DNA of 64,000 nt from Leishmania infantum JPCM5 (Eukaryota > Euglenozoa > Kinetoplastea > Trypanosomatida > Trypanosomatidae), in NCBI RefSeq assembly GCF_000002875.2, contig NC_009413.2:873823-937822 (forward strand), in the 5' to 3' direction. Below the pieces are notes generated by a model. It was not told where the DNA came from and ran no database searches. It was given only the letters and a program-made list of their open reading frames with translations. Positions 26,690 to 35,810 of this stretch are shown here, one piece after another. A program made the position numbers and the translations under genes. Every line of letters begins with the position of its first letter. The first letter of the stretch is position 1.

Positions 26690-28560
26690 GAGCAGCTCAG
26701 CGAATACGCGCACGCAGCCGCAGCCCACCTGCCTCTGCTGCGCCACCCCTAAATCCTCGTCGTCCAGCACGAGCCGTCTGCCGTCGAGTCGGGTCATGCG
26801 CCCTGCATTCTCGTCCTTCCTCGCACACGTGCTGCGCCATCGACGCCACACGGAGACTCGCGTGGGCTGCATGCCTTGATCCACGCGGTCCGTGCCCGGG
26901 CTCCTGCTCGAGGGCGCGAGCGGTGGCGCCCGTCGTGCGGACAATAAGGGCGTGGTCGAGGCGCATGCCGGGAGAGTTCAAGGAGGGGGCGGGCCAGCCT
27001 CAGGTCATGGCCCTCTGAAACCCGGCACAACCTGCCTGTATGTCATGCTTTTCTCCCTCTCAGCTGCCTCAAGCCGCGGCACCCCATAGGATGGCGTGGC
27101 GACTCTCCACATGGGAGCCTGGAGGGCTCGATGGTGCCATTCGGGGGTGTTCTCGTCCTGCTTCCGGCATCCGTGCCTCATCAGCCGGCCCGGCCGGATG
27201 GAGGAGGTGCCGCCTGCTTGCGCACGCGTGCGCCTCGGCGTCGATCGGTATGGATCTCTTCGCGCCGCTTTCGCCCATCACTCCTGCTCGGCTGACCTCT
27301 GCATGCCGTGACTGGATGTGGCGCAGCACCCCAGCTGTGGCTGGCAGCGCATGCTGCAGCGTGCTCGCACTTTCCGACCTTGGGATTTGCTTCAGCACGA
27401 CGTTGCTGTCCGGGGAGGGGGTTCGCTGCACTCGCACTCCCTTTCCGTCGATGCCACAGGGAGGGGCCGTGGCTGGTTGTCCCGCCCGCACGCACCGCGA
27501 CAGGCCGGACGCTGCCGTGAGTGTGAGGCAGCAGGGGGCACTCCACCTTCTCCCGAGGCCGCGCGGCTTGCATAAGTGCGGGTGGGCCCAGCCGGAAGGG
27601 ACACGCTGATGGGTGTATGCCCGCGCACAAAAAAAACGCGTAGCTCGTTCTTCTGAAGGGGTGCACAGGGCAGCGACAAATACCCGACGGGGGAAGCCCG
27701 TGCAGCGCCGGCGAGATGAGTGCAATCACACTACTGCGTCCACGACCATGGCGTGCAACGCGGTGTGCTCTGAGCCTCGAGCGATCCACGAATATCGCGT
27801 AGCATGCGGGGCACAGCACCGGGGCGGACGCCCTCCTAGGAAAGCGCGGGCGGGAAATGGGACTTCGAAAATGCTAGCACAGCAGTAGGCAGAACGCCAT
27901 CTGCACCCCATGCTACCACTACCAGCCACCCGCCGCGGCAGGAATCCGAAGTGCGGACAGGTGCCGGCGCAGAACTGGGTGAGCACAGTCTCCTGTCGGC
28001 TGGTAAGCTCATCATCCCTGCACTTCTGGTGAGGGACGGCTGCTGCCAAGCAGCTCGTTTCCGTCGCGTGTCGCATCGTGTAGCAAGCTTTTGAAGAAAT
28101 GTCGTCCTTGCGCCTGAGTCCGGTGACGAGGTCGGCGATCCATGCAGCTGGCGTCGGCGCCTCTGGCATGGCTGGCTTTGCTGTCTTAACCACGTCGTTC
28201 TCGTGCTCCAGTTCACAGAAAACACGCACAAAGCGAAGTGGGAAGCGGAAGTGGCCGGCTCGAGACGCCACCGTTGGTGCCCAAGTATGTCGCCGCATGT
28301 CGTCCTCCTCTGTTGCAGGGCCCGTGCCGAGCGCCGTGGGAGGCGACAGCGAGTCTTTTGCCGCAGTCACAGTCGTTTCGATGTTGTGGCTCATGAAGTC
28401 GGCTTCGCAGGAATTCAAGTCCAAGACTATCACCATAGCGCATCGTGGGTTCTCGAAACTTGATGTCTGCGTGCACCGCACCATCCGCTCACAGCGAGTG
28501 AAAGAACTCCGCAAAACAGGCGGGCCACTGCCTGCTGACCCATATGAGAGCTTCTAAGCC
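26690..28560 (-). pseudogene. Degenerate ingi/L1Tc-related non-LTR retroposon (DIRE), 5'-truncated and frameshifted
   Basis: Minus-strand frames carry remnants in the correct order. About 28355-28163 resembles the C-terminal half of an ingi-type RNase H (ALGTGP, MRRHTWAP, RAGHFRF, then ELEHENDVVKTAKPAM, where the His/Asn/Asp pattern has decayed). About 28004-27897 matches the linker typical of these elements (TSRQETVLTQFCAGTCPHFG, ending CRW). An intact C2H2 finger lies at 27813-27748 (C-x2-C-x12-H-x4-H). A decayed finger lies at 27542-27477 (APCCLTLTAASGLSRCVRAG, with His replaced by Cys and Gln), and another at about 27362-27303 (ATAGVLRHIQSRH). These lie in different frames, so the element is broken. 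Endonuclease and reverse transcriptase domains are absent. The boundaries are approximate. Confidence 0.82.
27748..27813 (-). other. Intact C2H2 zinc-finger motif inside the DIRE
   Basis: The motif has exact C-x2-C-x12-H-x4-H spacing, beginning CPACYAIFVD and ending RVARH, typical of the C-terminal nucleic-acid-binding fingers of ingi/L1Tc elements. The surrounding frame is not a functional ORF. Confidence 0.8.
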
Positions 28561-28735
28561 GCTGGCCGATAGCACCATCACATCCCGCGTGTGCAACTCC
28601 CGCGCCAGCTATGCAGGATAGCCTCCCTGGCGTGAGTGAGGAGACACAGGCGGGTGCGGTGAAGCGGGCTGGTGAAGTATTGGACCGAGAAAGAGGAACC
28701 GGAAATTTAAAACTCAAAAACATCCCAACCCTCGA

Positions 28736-28800
28736 AACATATATAGTACATATATATATGTGTGTGTATACCGAGATATATAACCATAGGTATATATAGA
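28736..28800. repeat. TA/TG-rich low-complexity tract
   Basis: Repeated ATATAT and TGTGTG blocks read directly. The tract lies in the presumed 3' UTR just downstream of the gene at 29206-31443. Confidence 0.8.
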
Positions 28801-29205
28801 GAAAGGGGGAGAGGGATGTATGCAAGATATTGGAACACACGCGGCAAGCAGGTGAAGAAAAGAGGGAGACACACGCACACACTCTCACACGCACGCACAC
28901 AAAGCATTCAAGTTTCTGCAAGTAAAGGAGAGAGAGGTGAAAACCGTGACATTGACGAAGAAAAAGACGGAAATCAATGAAATAATAATATATAATAAAG
29001 AAAAAAAAACACAACAAGCATATCCGTGAGAGAAGCACCGGGAATACCAGTCAACCGGTTCTGTCTCCCAGGCTCTTTAGCCTCTCCGCCACCGACTAGT
29101 GTCTCACGACGAGAGCAATACTACACGTTTCGAGGTCTTCGTGCCGCAACGCCTGTCTTGATGTGCACACATCCGCGCACACAGGTGGTTTTTCGTTTTC
29201 CGACC

Positions 29206-31443
29206 TTAGGAGAAACTCTTCTGCCGCGAGAACATTTCAAAGAACAGCTTGTTGTCCTCCAGCGCTCTCTTGGCCAGTTGCTTGCGGTGCGGCACCCCGG
29301 CGTTGATAATCGTCCGCCGACCCGGTTCACAAGCAGATCCGTCACCAGTTGGACGCCGCGGGTCAAAGAGCGGTAAATGTGCTGAAGCAACCTTTGCAGG
29401 GACCAACCCAGTCGTGGCAGTCGCCGGCACGTCTACTTGCGTCGGCTCCAGCAGAGGTCGCCGCGGCAGCGAGGGGCGGATGGTGCTCTCGCCTTGCTTC
29501 CCCTTCGCGGGAACGAGAATACTGGCAGGACGGTGCGCAACGTGAATGGGGCAGAAAGATATGCTGTCGCTCGAGAAGGAATGCGAGGAGGTGGAGGTGA
29601 TGGTGCCGCCGCTGGAGCTGAGGGGTCCTTTGGAGTCGTTGAAACAATGTGTGCTGTCCTTGTCGACATCCGCGCCTAGCGTGGAGGTGCGTCGGGCCAA
29701 GGGGGTGATGGACGGCAGTGGTGGAGTGTCGGCAACCGACAGCGTGACTGCAGACGACGCTCCCACCTCGAGCAAGTGTTGCGAGTGTGGTGTGAGTACG
29801 TCCACGTCCGTGACAGGATAGTGCTCACGGCCGTGTGTGGCGCCAGCACCGTCGGCGGGCACAGCTGTGGCCTGGTAGCCGCAGAAGCACACTGGTGTGA
29901 TGGAAGTGCCTGTCCGAAAGTCCGATTCGCGCATCTCGAACGGCAGCCACTGGACACGCGTGGAAGCGCGATCACGCCGGCGCAGCAAAGTGCGGTGGCG
30001 CACGTAATTGGCAGAGCTGCCGACTGGCACATCTTCACACCGGTTTCCAGACAGCGGTGCCTTTTCCAAGACCGGTGGCGGCGATGCACCAGTCTCATCG
30101 CTACTCCCCGCCCCTACCTCACCGGGCCCGCCGCCGCCGCTGCTGCTGCTGCTCGTATTAGGCGGCACGGCTCCACAGCGAAACCACGTGCAGCCTGCCT
30201 GCCCAGCTGCACGCGCCTCGTGCATTTCTTGAATAAGGTTCACAAACTTCACCGCTTCGTCGTGCAGCTGCTTGCGCGCCAGCTCCTGCTCGGACAACGA
30301 AGACTCGACCGACTTCGGCAACGACTCGAGGGACGCCGTGGACGCACCTGGCAGGGCTTCACTGATGCCCTTTGAGGCATCCGAAAAAAGATTCTGCGTA
30401 CTTGAGGCGCTATTGCCGCCACTGTTTCTTGAGGATAATAGAGCTGAGACTTCTCGAGCCGCACCCAGCTCATGGTGCCCGCGGTGCAGCTCCAGAAGTC
30501 GAACGCCCAGGCGCTGTATTTCCGTGGAGGTGACTGCATCGTTGACGGCAAAAGCACGTGAGTCGAAGCTGATGTCAAGCAAGGCACTGGACACGATGTG
30601 CGCCGCGGCTGCGGCAGCCGTCATTGAGGACGATGCCGCGAAGGATCCTGCAGCCGCCTGCGCAGGATCGCTTTCTGGCGTCCTGCCATGGCTTTTGCTC
30701 GCTGTACCGCCGCTTTGTTTGCGGAAGTTCTGTGGCACGAAGTAGCTCCTCGCGGACATCGATATGTCCGGCAGCGTCGTGGGCGGGGTGACGGTGTTCG
30801 GCAAAAGGCTTGTTGCCATGAGAGACGCGCTCGAAATGGCGCTGGGGCACAGCGCGGTATTGTTGGATGCTTTCATGCGCGCTGCTGGCGCTGCCGCTGC
30901 GGTTGCTACCGCTTGCAGAGGCGTCGCGCGCTCCAAGAGCGGTGGTGGCGGGAGCGGCAACTCGCGCATCGAGCTATCGGCGGAGTAGAGGGAAAAGGCG
31001 CTACACGAGCTATTCACGGACATCTCCATCTCCGGCATCGAGGACACGGAATGCGGCATCGCCGTTGCTGTGGCTTCCACCATCCCGATCGACGGCACGT
31101 GGGACGGGGCTCGCGTCGACTGCGGATTCGCTATGGACGAAGAGGATGAGGGAAACAATGGTCGAACGAAACCGCGCGGCGCAGAGTGCGGATAACTACT
31201 GACAGAGTTCTTGCACGTCGTGGCGTCCGAGCTCGACACTATGCTATGAGCCCGCGCCGCTGCCCCTACATTCTTCAACGCCGGCGGCCCTGGCACAACG
31301 GGCGCATCCGGAGGCGCGGCAGAGTCGAGCCGCGAGACGTCCCTGGAGGTGCCATCTGGCTCTTGAGCAAAGGACTGAGGAGCTACGGGCTGAGCACGGT
31401 GGTTGCTCGCATGAGGCTGGAGCATGCACAGTGCGCCTCCCAT
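29206..31443 (-). CDS. Ser/Pro-rich protein with candidate N-myristoylation signal, 745 aa
   Basis: The first ATG in the frame (31443) gives MGGALCMLQPHASNHRAQ; only a GTG precedes it. Gly2 with small residues and Cys6 resembles an N-myristoylation plus palmitoylation signal. The rest is very rich in Ser, Ala, Pro and Thr and mostly disordered. More ordered pieces include a helical segment near 370-440 (SEQELARKQLHDEAVKFVNL), a possible Cys/Trp patch (AGCTWFRCGAVPP), and a conserved-looking segment (RRRDRASTRVQWLPFEMRES, then FRTGTSITPVCFCGYQATAV). The C-terminus (GVPHRKQLAKRALEDNKLFF) is helical and basic. I do not recognise the family. Confidence 0.82.
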   Translation of the reverse strand: MGGALCMLQPHASNHRAQPVAPQSFAQEPDGTSRDVSRLDSAAPPDAPVVPGPPALKNVGAAARAHSIVSSSDATTCKNSVSSYPHSAPRGFVRPLFPSSSSSIANPQSTRAPSHVPSIGMVEATATAMPHSVSSMPEMEMSVNSSCSAFSLYSADSSMRELPLPPPPLLERATPLQAVATAAAAPAARMKASNNTALCPSAISSASLMATSLLPNTVTPPTTLPDISMSARSYFVPQNFRKQSGGTASKSHGRTPESDPAQAAAGSFAASSSMTAAAAAAHIVSSALLDISFDSRAFAVNDAVTSTEIQRLGVRLLELHRGHHELGAAREVSALLSSRNSGGNSASSTQNLFSDASKGISEALPGASTASLESLPKSVESSLSEQELARKQLHDEAVKFVNLIQEMHEARAAGQAGCTWFRCGAVPPNTSSSSSGGGGPGEVGAGSSDETGASPPPVLEKAPLSGNRCEDVPVGSSANYVRHRTLLRRRDRASTRVQWLPFEMRESDFRTGTSITPVCFCGYQATAVPADGAGATHGREHYPVTDVDVLTPHSQHLLEVGASSAVTLSVADTPPLPSITPLARRTSTLGADVDKDSTHCFNDSKGPLSSSGGTITSTSSHSFSSDSISFCPIHVAHRPASILVPAKGKQGESTIRPSLPRRPLLEPTQVDVPATATTGLVPAKVASAHLPLFDPRRPTGDGSACEPGRRTIINAGVPHRKQLAKRALEDNKLFFEMFSRQKSFS

Positions 31444-31625
31444 TCGCACGTGCCGAAGACGGCCAGCTTTCAGTGATCGCGAATATGCCTCTCGAAATGC
31501 TGTCGGTGCCTGTGGGTGCACTTCTCAGTCAAGACAGCGTCCAGATGGCTCCGAGCAAAGGGGATTGGTCCGCGAGCAGGTGAGTTTAGCTACGGAGTAT
31601 GCGCAAGAGACGACACTGAGGGACG

Positions 31626-31708
31626 CTGAATTGCGACACCGCCACACACACACCCGATGCGGCAATACAAACAACGTGAAGGAAGCGAGAATGCAGAGAG
31701 AGAAACGG
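31626..31708 (-). promoter_or_regulatory. Possible trans-splice signal for the MGGALC gene
   Basis: A pyrimidine tract on the minus strand (about 31682-31708) is followed by the first AG at 31627-31626, giving a leader of about 180 nt. It is weaker than the other cases. Confidence 0.28.
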
Positions 31709-32117
31709 ATTCCGACACGCATCAGGAGATGGGGCGTAAGGTGAAAGGTAGCTGACGGTCGGCCAAAATGGGCCCGAGTCTCCACAGTCACACTGAAGGC
31801 AGAGAGAGAGAAGCAAACAAATAAAGATCGACGGGGCAGAGAAATCTACACACACATGAAGCAAACAAAAAGAAATGTGTGTGGAAAGAGTGGATAAAAA
31901 TGGGGTTTGGAGGGGAGGGGGAGGGGGGATGCCTGAACACAGGCCTCTGCGTTTACAAGGGCGACAGAATCGTGTGAAGAAACGGAAAGTAATAAAGCAA
32001 AAAAAAAGGAAAGACGCTGCTTAGACAGGACCAAAAAAAAAGAGCGAGGTGGTGGTGGATGGGGCTGAGTGGGAGATGCGAGCGCGGAGAAGAGGGGGTA
32101 TACAACGCGCAAGCATG

Positions 32118-32141
32118 CACACACACACACACACACACACA
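32118..32141. repeat. CA microsatellite
   Basis: About 12 CA units read directly on the plus strand. Confidence 0.9.
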
Positions 32142-33299
32142 GACGTACACAGACACGCGCGCTAGAGAGTCTTTAGAGGCGCACGGCTCAAGAGCGCGAC
32201 ACAAGGAAAAGGAAAAATACGATTACCCCATAAAAAAAGACAGTAGCGTATGCCGCGCGAGCCCCCGGAGGAGGTCGCAGCAAAGGAGGAACACCAGATA
32301 GAAGTGGTAGAGAGTGCAAGACGACGAAGAGAGAAAAGATGAAAAATAAACAAATGAGAGGCGCCAGACGGTTTAAAAAAGCGAAAAGAAGGGGAAAGGG
32401 AAGGGAAGGGCGAACACAGGATGGAGAGATGGGAGCGGCGTCGTACGAGACAACAAAAAAAAAACGAAAAGAGAAATACAGTGAGAGAGGGACAAGAATC
32501 GGATACTATATCAACGTTTATGGTAAGGCGTAGAGACGGAGGGAGGGGGTGGGAGAGGTGGGCGGAATTGCGTTGAGGGGTCAAGTACAAGGACGAGAAA
32601 CAATACAGATGGATTTGGCGGAGATCGGTGTAAAAAAAAGAAAACGAACAGACAAAAGGGGACAGAGAGAGCGCGCGCACACACACAAGCACACACCAGA
32701 TGATCGCAGCACAGAAGGCCGACGCACCGAGAGAGATAGCAAGAGACGTAGAGGATCACTGAGGAGGTGAAGGAGAGGAGGCAAAGACACAGATACAGCG
32801 GTTGAGAGTTCGTTGTTGTACTCTGCCTCTCTTCATTCCCGTCTCGATTTATCGTATCTCGGCAGATGTCGCTGCTCTTCTTGCCTGCGTGTCGCTTCTG
32901 TTTCTTTTTTTTTCTCGTTCGTTTGCTCGGTTGCTTCGTTATGTTTTCTCCCACGGTCAGCCGTACGGGTTCGAGACGTGTGTGCTGTTAGATTTCTCTG
33001 CTGCTGCCCGTATTTCGCCCTTCCTGGCCGCTACCGGCGTTTTGTCTTGATGGGGAGGGAGTAGATAGCGTAATGACACGTACAGACAGAAGCAAACAGC
33101 AATCACATACGCACACACACGCTTACACTTTACACACACCGAAAAAGAAAAACCAAAAAGAAACGAAACTGCGCGGCACAAGCGAAGGGGAAAAACCAAT
33201 GGCACACGCTGTAGTGTTCCTGTTTGTACGGAAGCTGTGAGTGCTCGGACGCGTTGGAAGTCGTAGTCGTCGTAAGAATGACTAAGCCGGCGAGAGAGA

Positions 33300-33312
33300 G
33301 GGGGGGGGGGGG
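33300..33312. repeat. Poly-G run (13 nt)
   Basis: Thirteen consecutive G residues on the plus strand, C in the transcript, preceded by GAGAGAGA. It is the longest G-run in the window. Confidence 0.9.
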
Positions 33313-34076
33313 CAAACAAAAGACCCCCACACACGCGTACAAAGAAAAAACGAAAACGACAAAGACGAACAAAATAATATATCCAAATATTAAAATATGA
33401 AAAACGCAAAAAAACGGCAAAGCAAAACACGAGAAATTCACGTCAAGCACAAACCGAACAGAGGAAAAAAGCAAGCAAGCAACGAACAGCGGCGGGAAAA
33501 AAAGGAGAGGGGAGGTGGCGCTGATGTTGATGCTGCTGAAACAAAGACCATAAGAGAGACAGAAGGGGGGGAGAAGAAAAGGCGAATAGAAGCACAAAAC
33601 ACACAATAACAAAAAGAAAAAAGTCCCAGAGAGAAAAAAAAGAGGAACAAACACGCACGCACCGGCAAACAAAGTAACTTTTAAACTAAAGCCGGGGCCG
33701 ACACCGAACAAAACAAGTAAGAGCTCGACACACGCGCAGAAGCAGAACAGAAAAGTCTAGTCGCTCACCAACAAAGTCTTTTCTCCGTTTCTCTGCCTCT
33801 TGAACACAGAGGAGTACGACAGGCAAAACACACACACACACACACAATCACTACGTTTTACAGGCAGGCACACCAAGAGCACACGAGGGGGTGCTCGCGG
33901 CAAGGTGGATGCGGGGAGCGGGAGGGGACGCAGACGAATCAGTGGGAAGGTAGCTTTAAAGAGAAAGACTAAACAGGACACGCAAACATACAAGTGAGCC
34001 CAAGACACAGATAGATACGCCTCTCATAGCAACGCCACTTTGTCTTCTCGCTTATCTGCGCAGAGTTGCCACAGTG

Positions 34077-34159
34077 GGGGGGGGGGGTAGGCAGAGGTGG
34101 CGAGAGGTTAGGCCAGGGAAGCGGCGGACAGGGGAAAGGAGGGAGAGGCGGGGGGGGGG
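34077..34159. repeat. Clustered G-runs (11 and 10 nt), G-quadruplex-capable on the plus strand
   Basis: G11 at 34077-34087 and G10 at 34150-34159, with intervening GG/GGG tracts, read directly. This could form a quadruplex on the non-transcript strand; structure not tested. Confidence 0.7.
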
Positions 34160-34749
34160 AGGAAAGAGGACCAAAGTAGTGTACACGCTGGGGTGCGTGA
34201 AACAACGTAAAGGAAGAGCACGAAACTCAAAAAAAAAAAACAAGGCACCAGCAACGCCAACAGCAACACAAACGAGAGAGAGAGAGCGCAAGCGACAAAA
34301 CAGAAAAAGCAAATGGCAGTTAACACACGTATGATGAGGGAGGGTTGAGGGGCAGGGGTGGAAGAGAGGGAGGCAAAGGATGAAGCGGGTTGCTAACAAA
34401 ATCAGACACCCGTCCGCACCCCGCGCGCGCAAAACCCAGACACAGACGCACCTACGGGGCAAGGAAAAAAGGGGGTCAAAAAAAGGTTACAGAGCAAAAC
34501 GAATGCTTCTACGTATCTCTTCTTTTTTTGTTCGTGGCTGTGTATGCTGTCCTCTCTTTTTTTTATTTCTTGGTTGCTCGCAGGTGTGCGGCCAATGGTT
34601 TCACCTACATATAGGTAGATGGAATGCTTGGCTTTAGATGCGGGGCAAAAAGGTCCAACAACGAACGAGAATAGAGACTTAGGGAGCCGTGATATTATTG
34701 CGACTCGCAGGTGTGCGGGCGCGCATGCGCACGCAACGACGAGAAGCAA

Positions 34750-34762
34750 ATATATATATATA
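34750..34762. repeat. TA microsatellite
   Basis: A short alternating AT tract within the presumed importin 3' UTR. Confidence 0.85.
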
Positions 34763-35810
34763 CACCCCTTTTTTAGTGTTCTGACGGAATGGAGAGTTAC
34801 AGGGGACAGAGACGACCCCCTTGTTTGCGTGTGTGTGTGGACGATTTGTGAACGGCGTGTGTAAATTCACGTGCGTGTACGGGGAGTGGAGGGCCGGCAA
34901 TCGTGGAGGCGAGTAGAGTGTGTATCCACGCAGACGAGAAATGGCCAACTGCAATGTAGCCGCGCGATCACACGGAAAAGGGGGGACAACATCCATTGAC
35001 AAACATACGCATGTGTAGGACAGAGAATAGGGATAAGAGAAATCAGGAAGACTACAGCCGACGCTGTGAAAAAGAGTTGCGGGCGGCGCAACGGTGTGCG
35101 CAAGCGCGCTCACGGTCGGACAGCAATAATGAGCGAACGCTCGAAAGCACGAGAAGGACGCAGAAGAAGGAGCGGTAGTGGGCAACGCACGCATGCACGC
35201 ATGCACACACGCAGACCACTGTCACCTTGTGACCATCACCACTTCTTCCCCGCACTGCGTCCATCCGGCGTCGTCTTCAACCTCAACACACCGCCCACTG
35301 CACCACGACACACTGAAAGCACAGGCATGTTGGTGGTGGGGGGGGAGGCACGCATGGCACTGAAAGAGGCACTTCAGACGGTGGCGACAAGAGCATGTGC
35401 CTTCCCTTTGTTTTTTTTTCGTTTCGCTTTACAGCTTGCAAGACAGGCGATCGGGGCCCTGACGACGCAATCCACTTGACGTTTCCGCACTCCGACAGCT
35501 ATTTCGAGTGGAGGAGAGTGGGTGGGGTGCATGTGTTCATCACACAAGCAAAACAAACGACGGTGTGTCTGCGGAGGAGATAGCTTGTTTCCGAAAAGCG
35601 GTTATCGGCCTTGTGTTTACGCACCGTGTGCACAAGTACATATGCAGACTCAGACACATCGGAGAAGGTTTCACGGAGGGCGGAGAGCAGCGGGCACCAC
35701 GCGGATGCGTTCACGTCTTCTTACCTCCTCTTCTTCCTTATTATTCGATGTTAACAGATTCGCCGTCACCCTGCCGGTGCCACTCGTCACTGCGCTTCCC
35801 CCTCCATGGA

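Larger units (their letters stand above)
24802..29205. other. 4.4-kb intergenic region with retroposon remnants
   Basis: The left part holds the leader of the coiled-coil gene and a SIDER2-like element (25300-25895). A purine-rich block (about 25900-26690, sense strand CT-rich) follows, then a degenerate non-LTR retroposon (about 26690-28560) and an AT-rich stretch with TA tracts (about 28735-29000). No intact host gene is present. Confidence 0.75.
31444..35810. other. 4.4-kb intergenic region without a gene
   Basis: This is the longest gene-free stretch without recognised retroposon sequence. The plus strand is heavily purine-rich, so the transcript is CU-rich. It contains CA arrays (32118-32141, 33828-33846), poly-G runs (33300-33312, 34077-34087, 34150-34159), many A-runs and a TA tract (34750-34762). 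It should be mostly the 3' UTR of the importin gene plus the leader of the MGGALC gene. Open frames are low-complexity Phe/Ser/Leu/Cys runs on the minus strand and are unconvincing. Confidence 0.7.

Noticed and set aside
27181..27819. Minus-strand frame with a C2H2 finger as a stand-alone zinc-finger gene
   Set aside because: Only one finger is in this frame; the RNase H remnant and the other fingers lie in different frames, which fits a decayed retroposon.
32968..32980. GGTTCGAGACG as a tRNA B-box
   Set aside because: The 3' half deviates from the consensus and no acceptor stem or A-box was found nearby.
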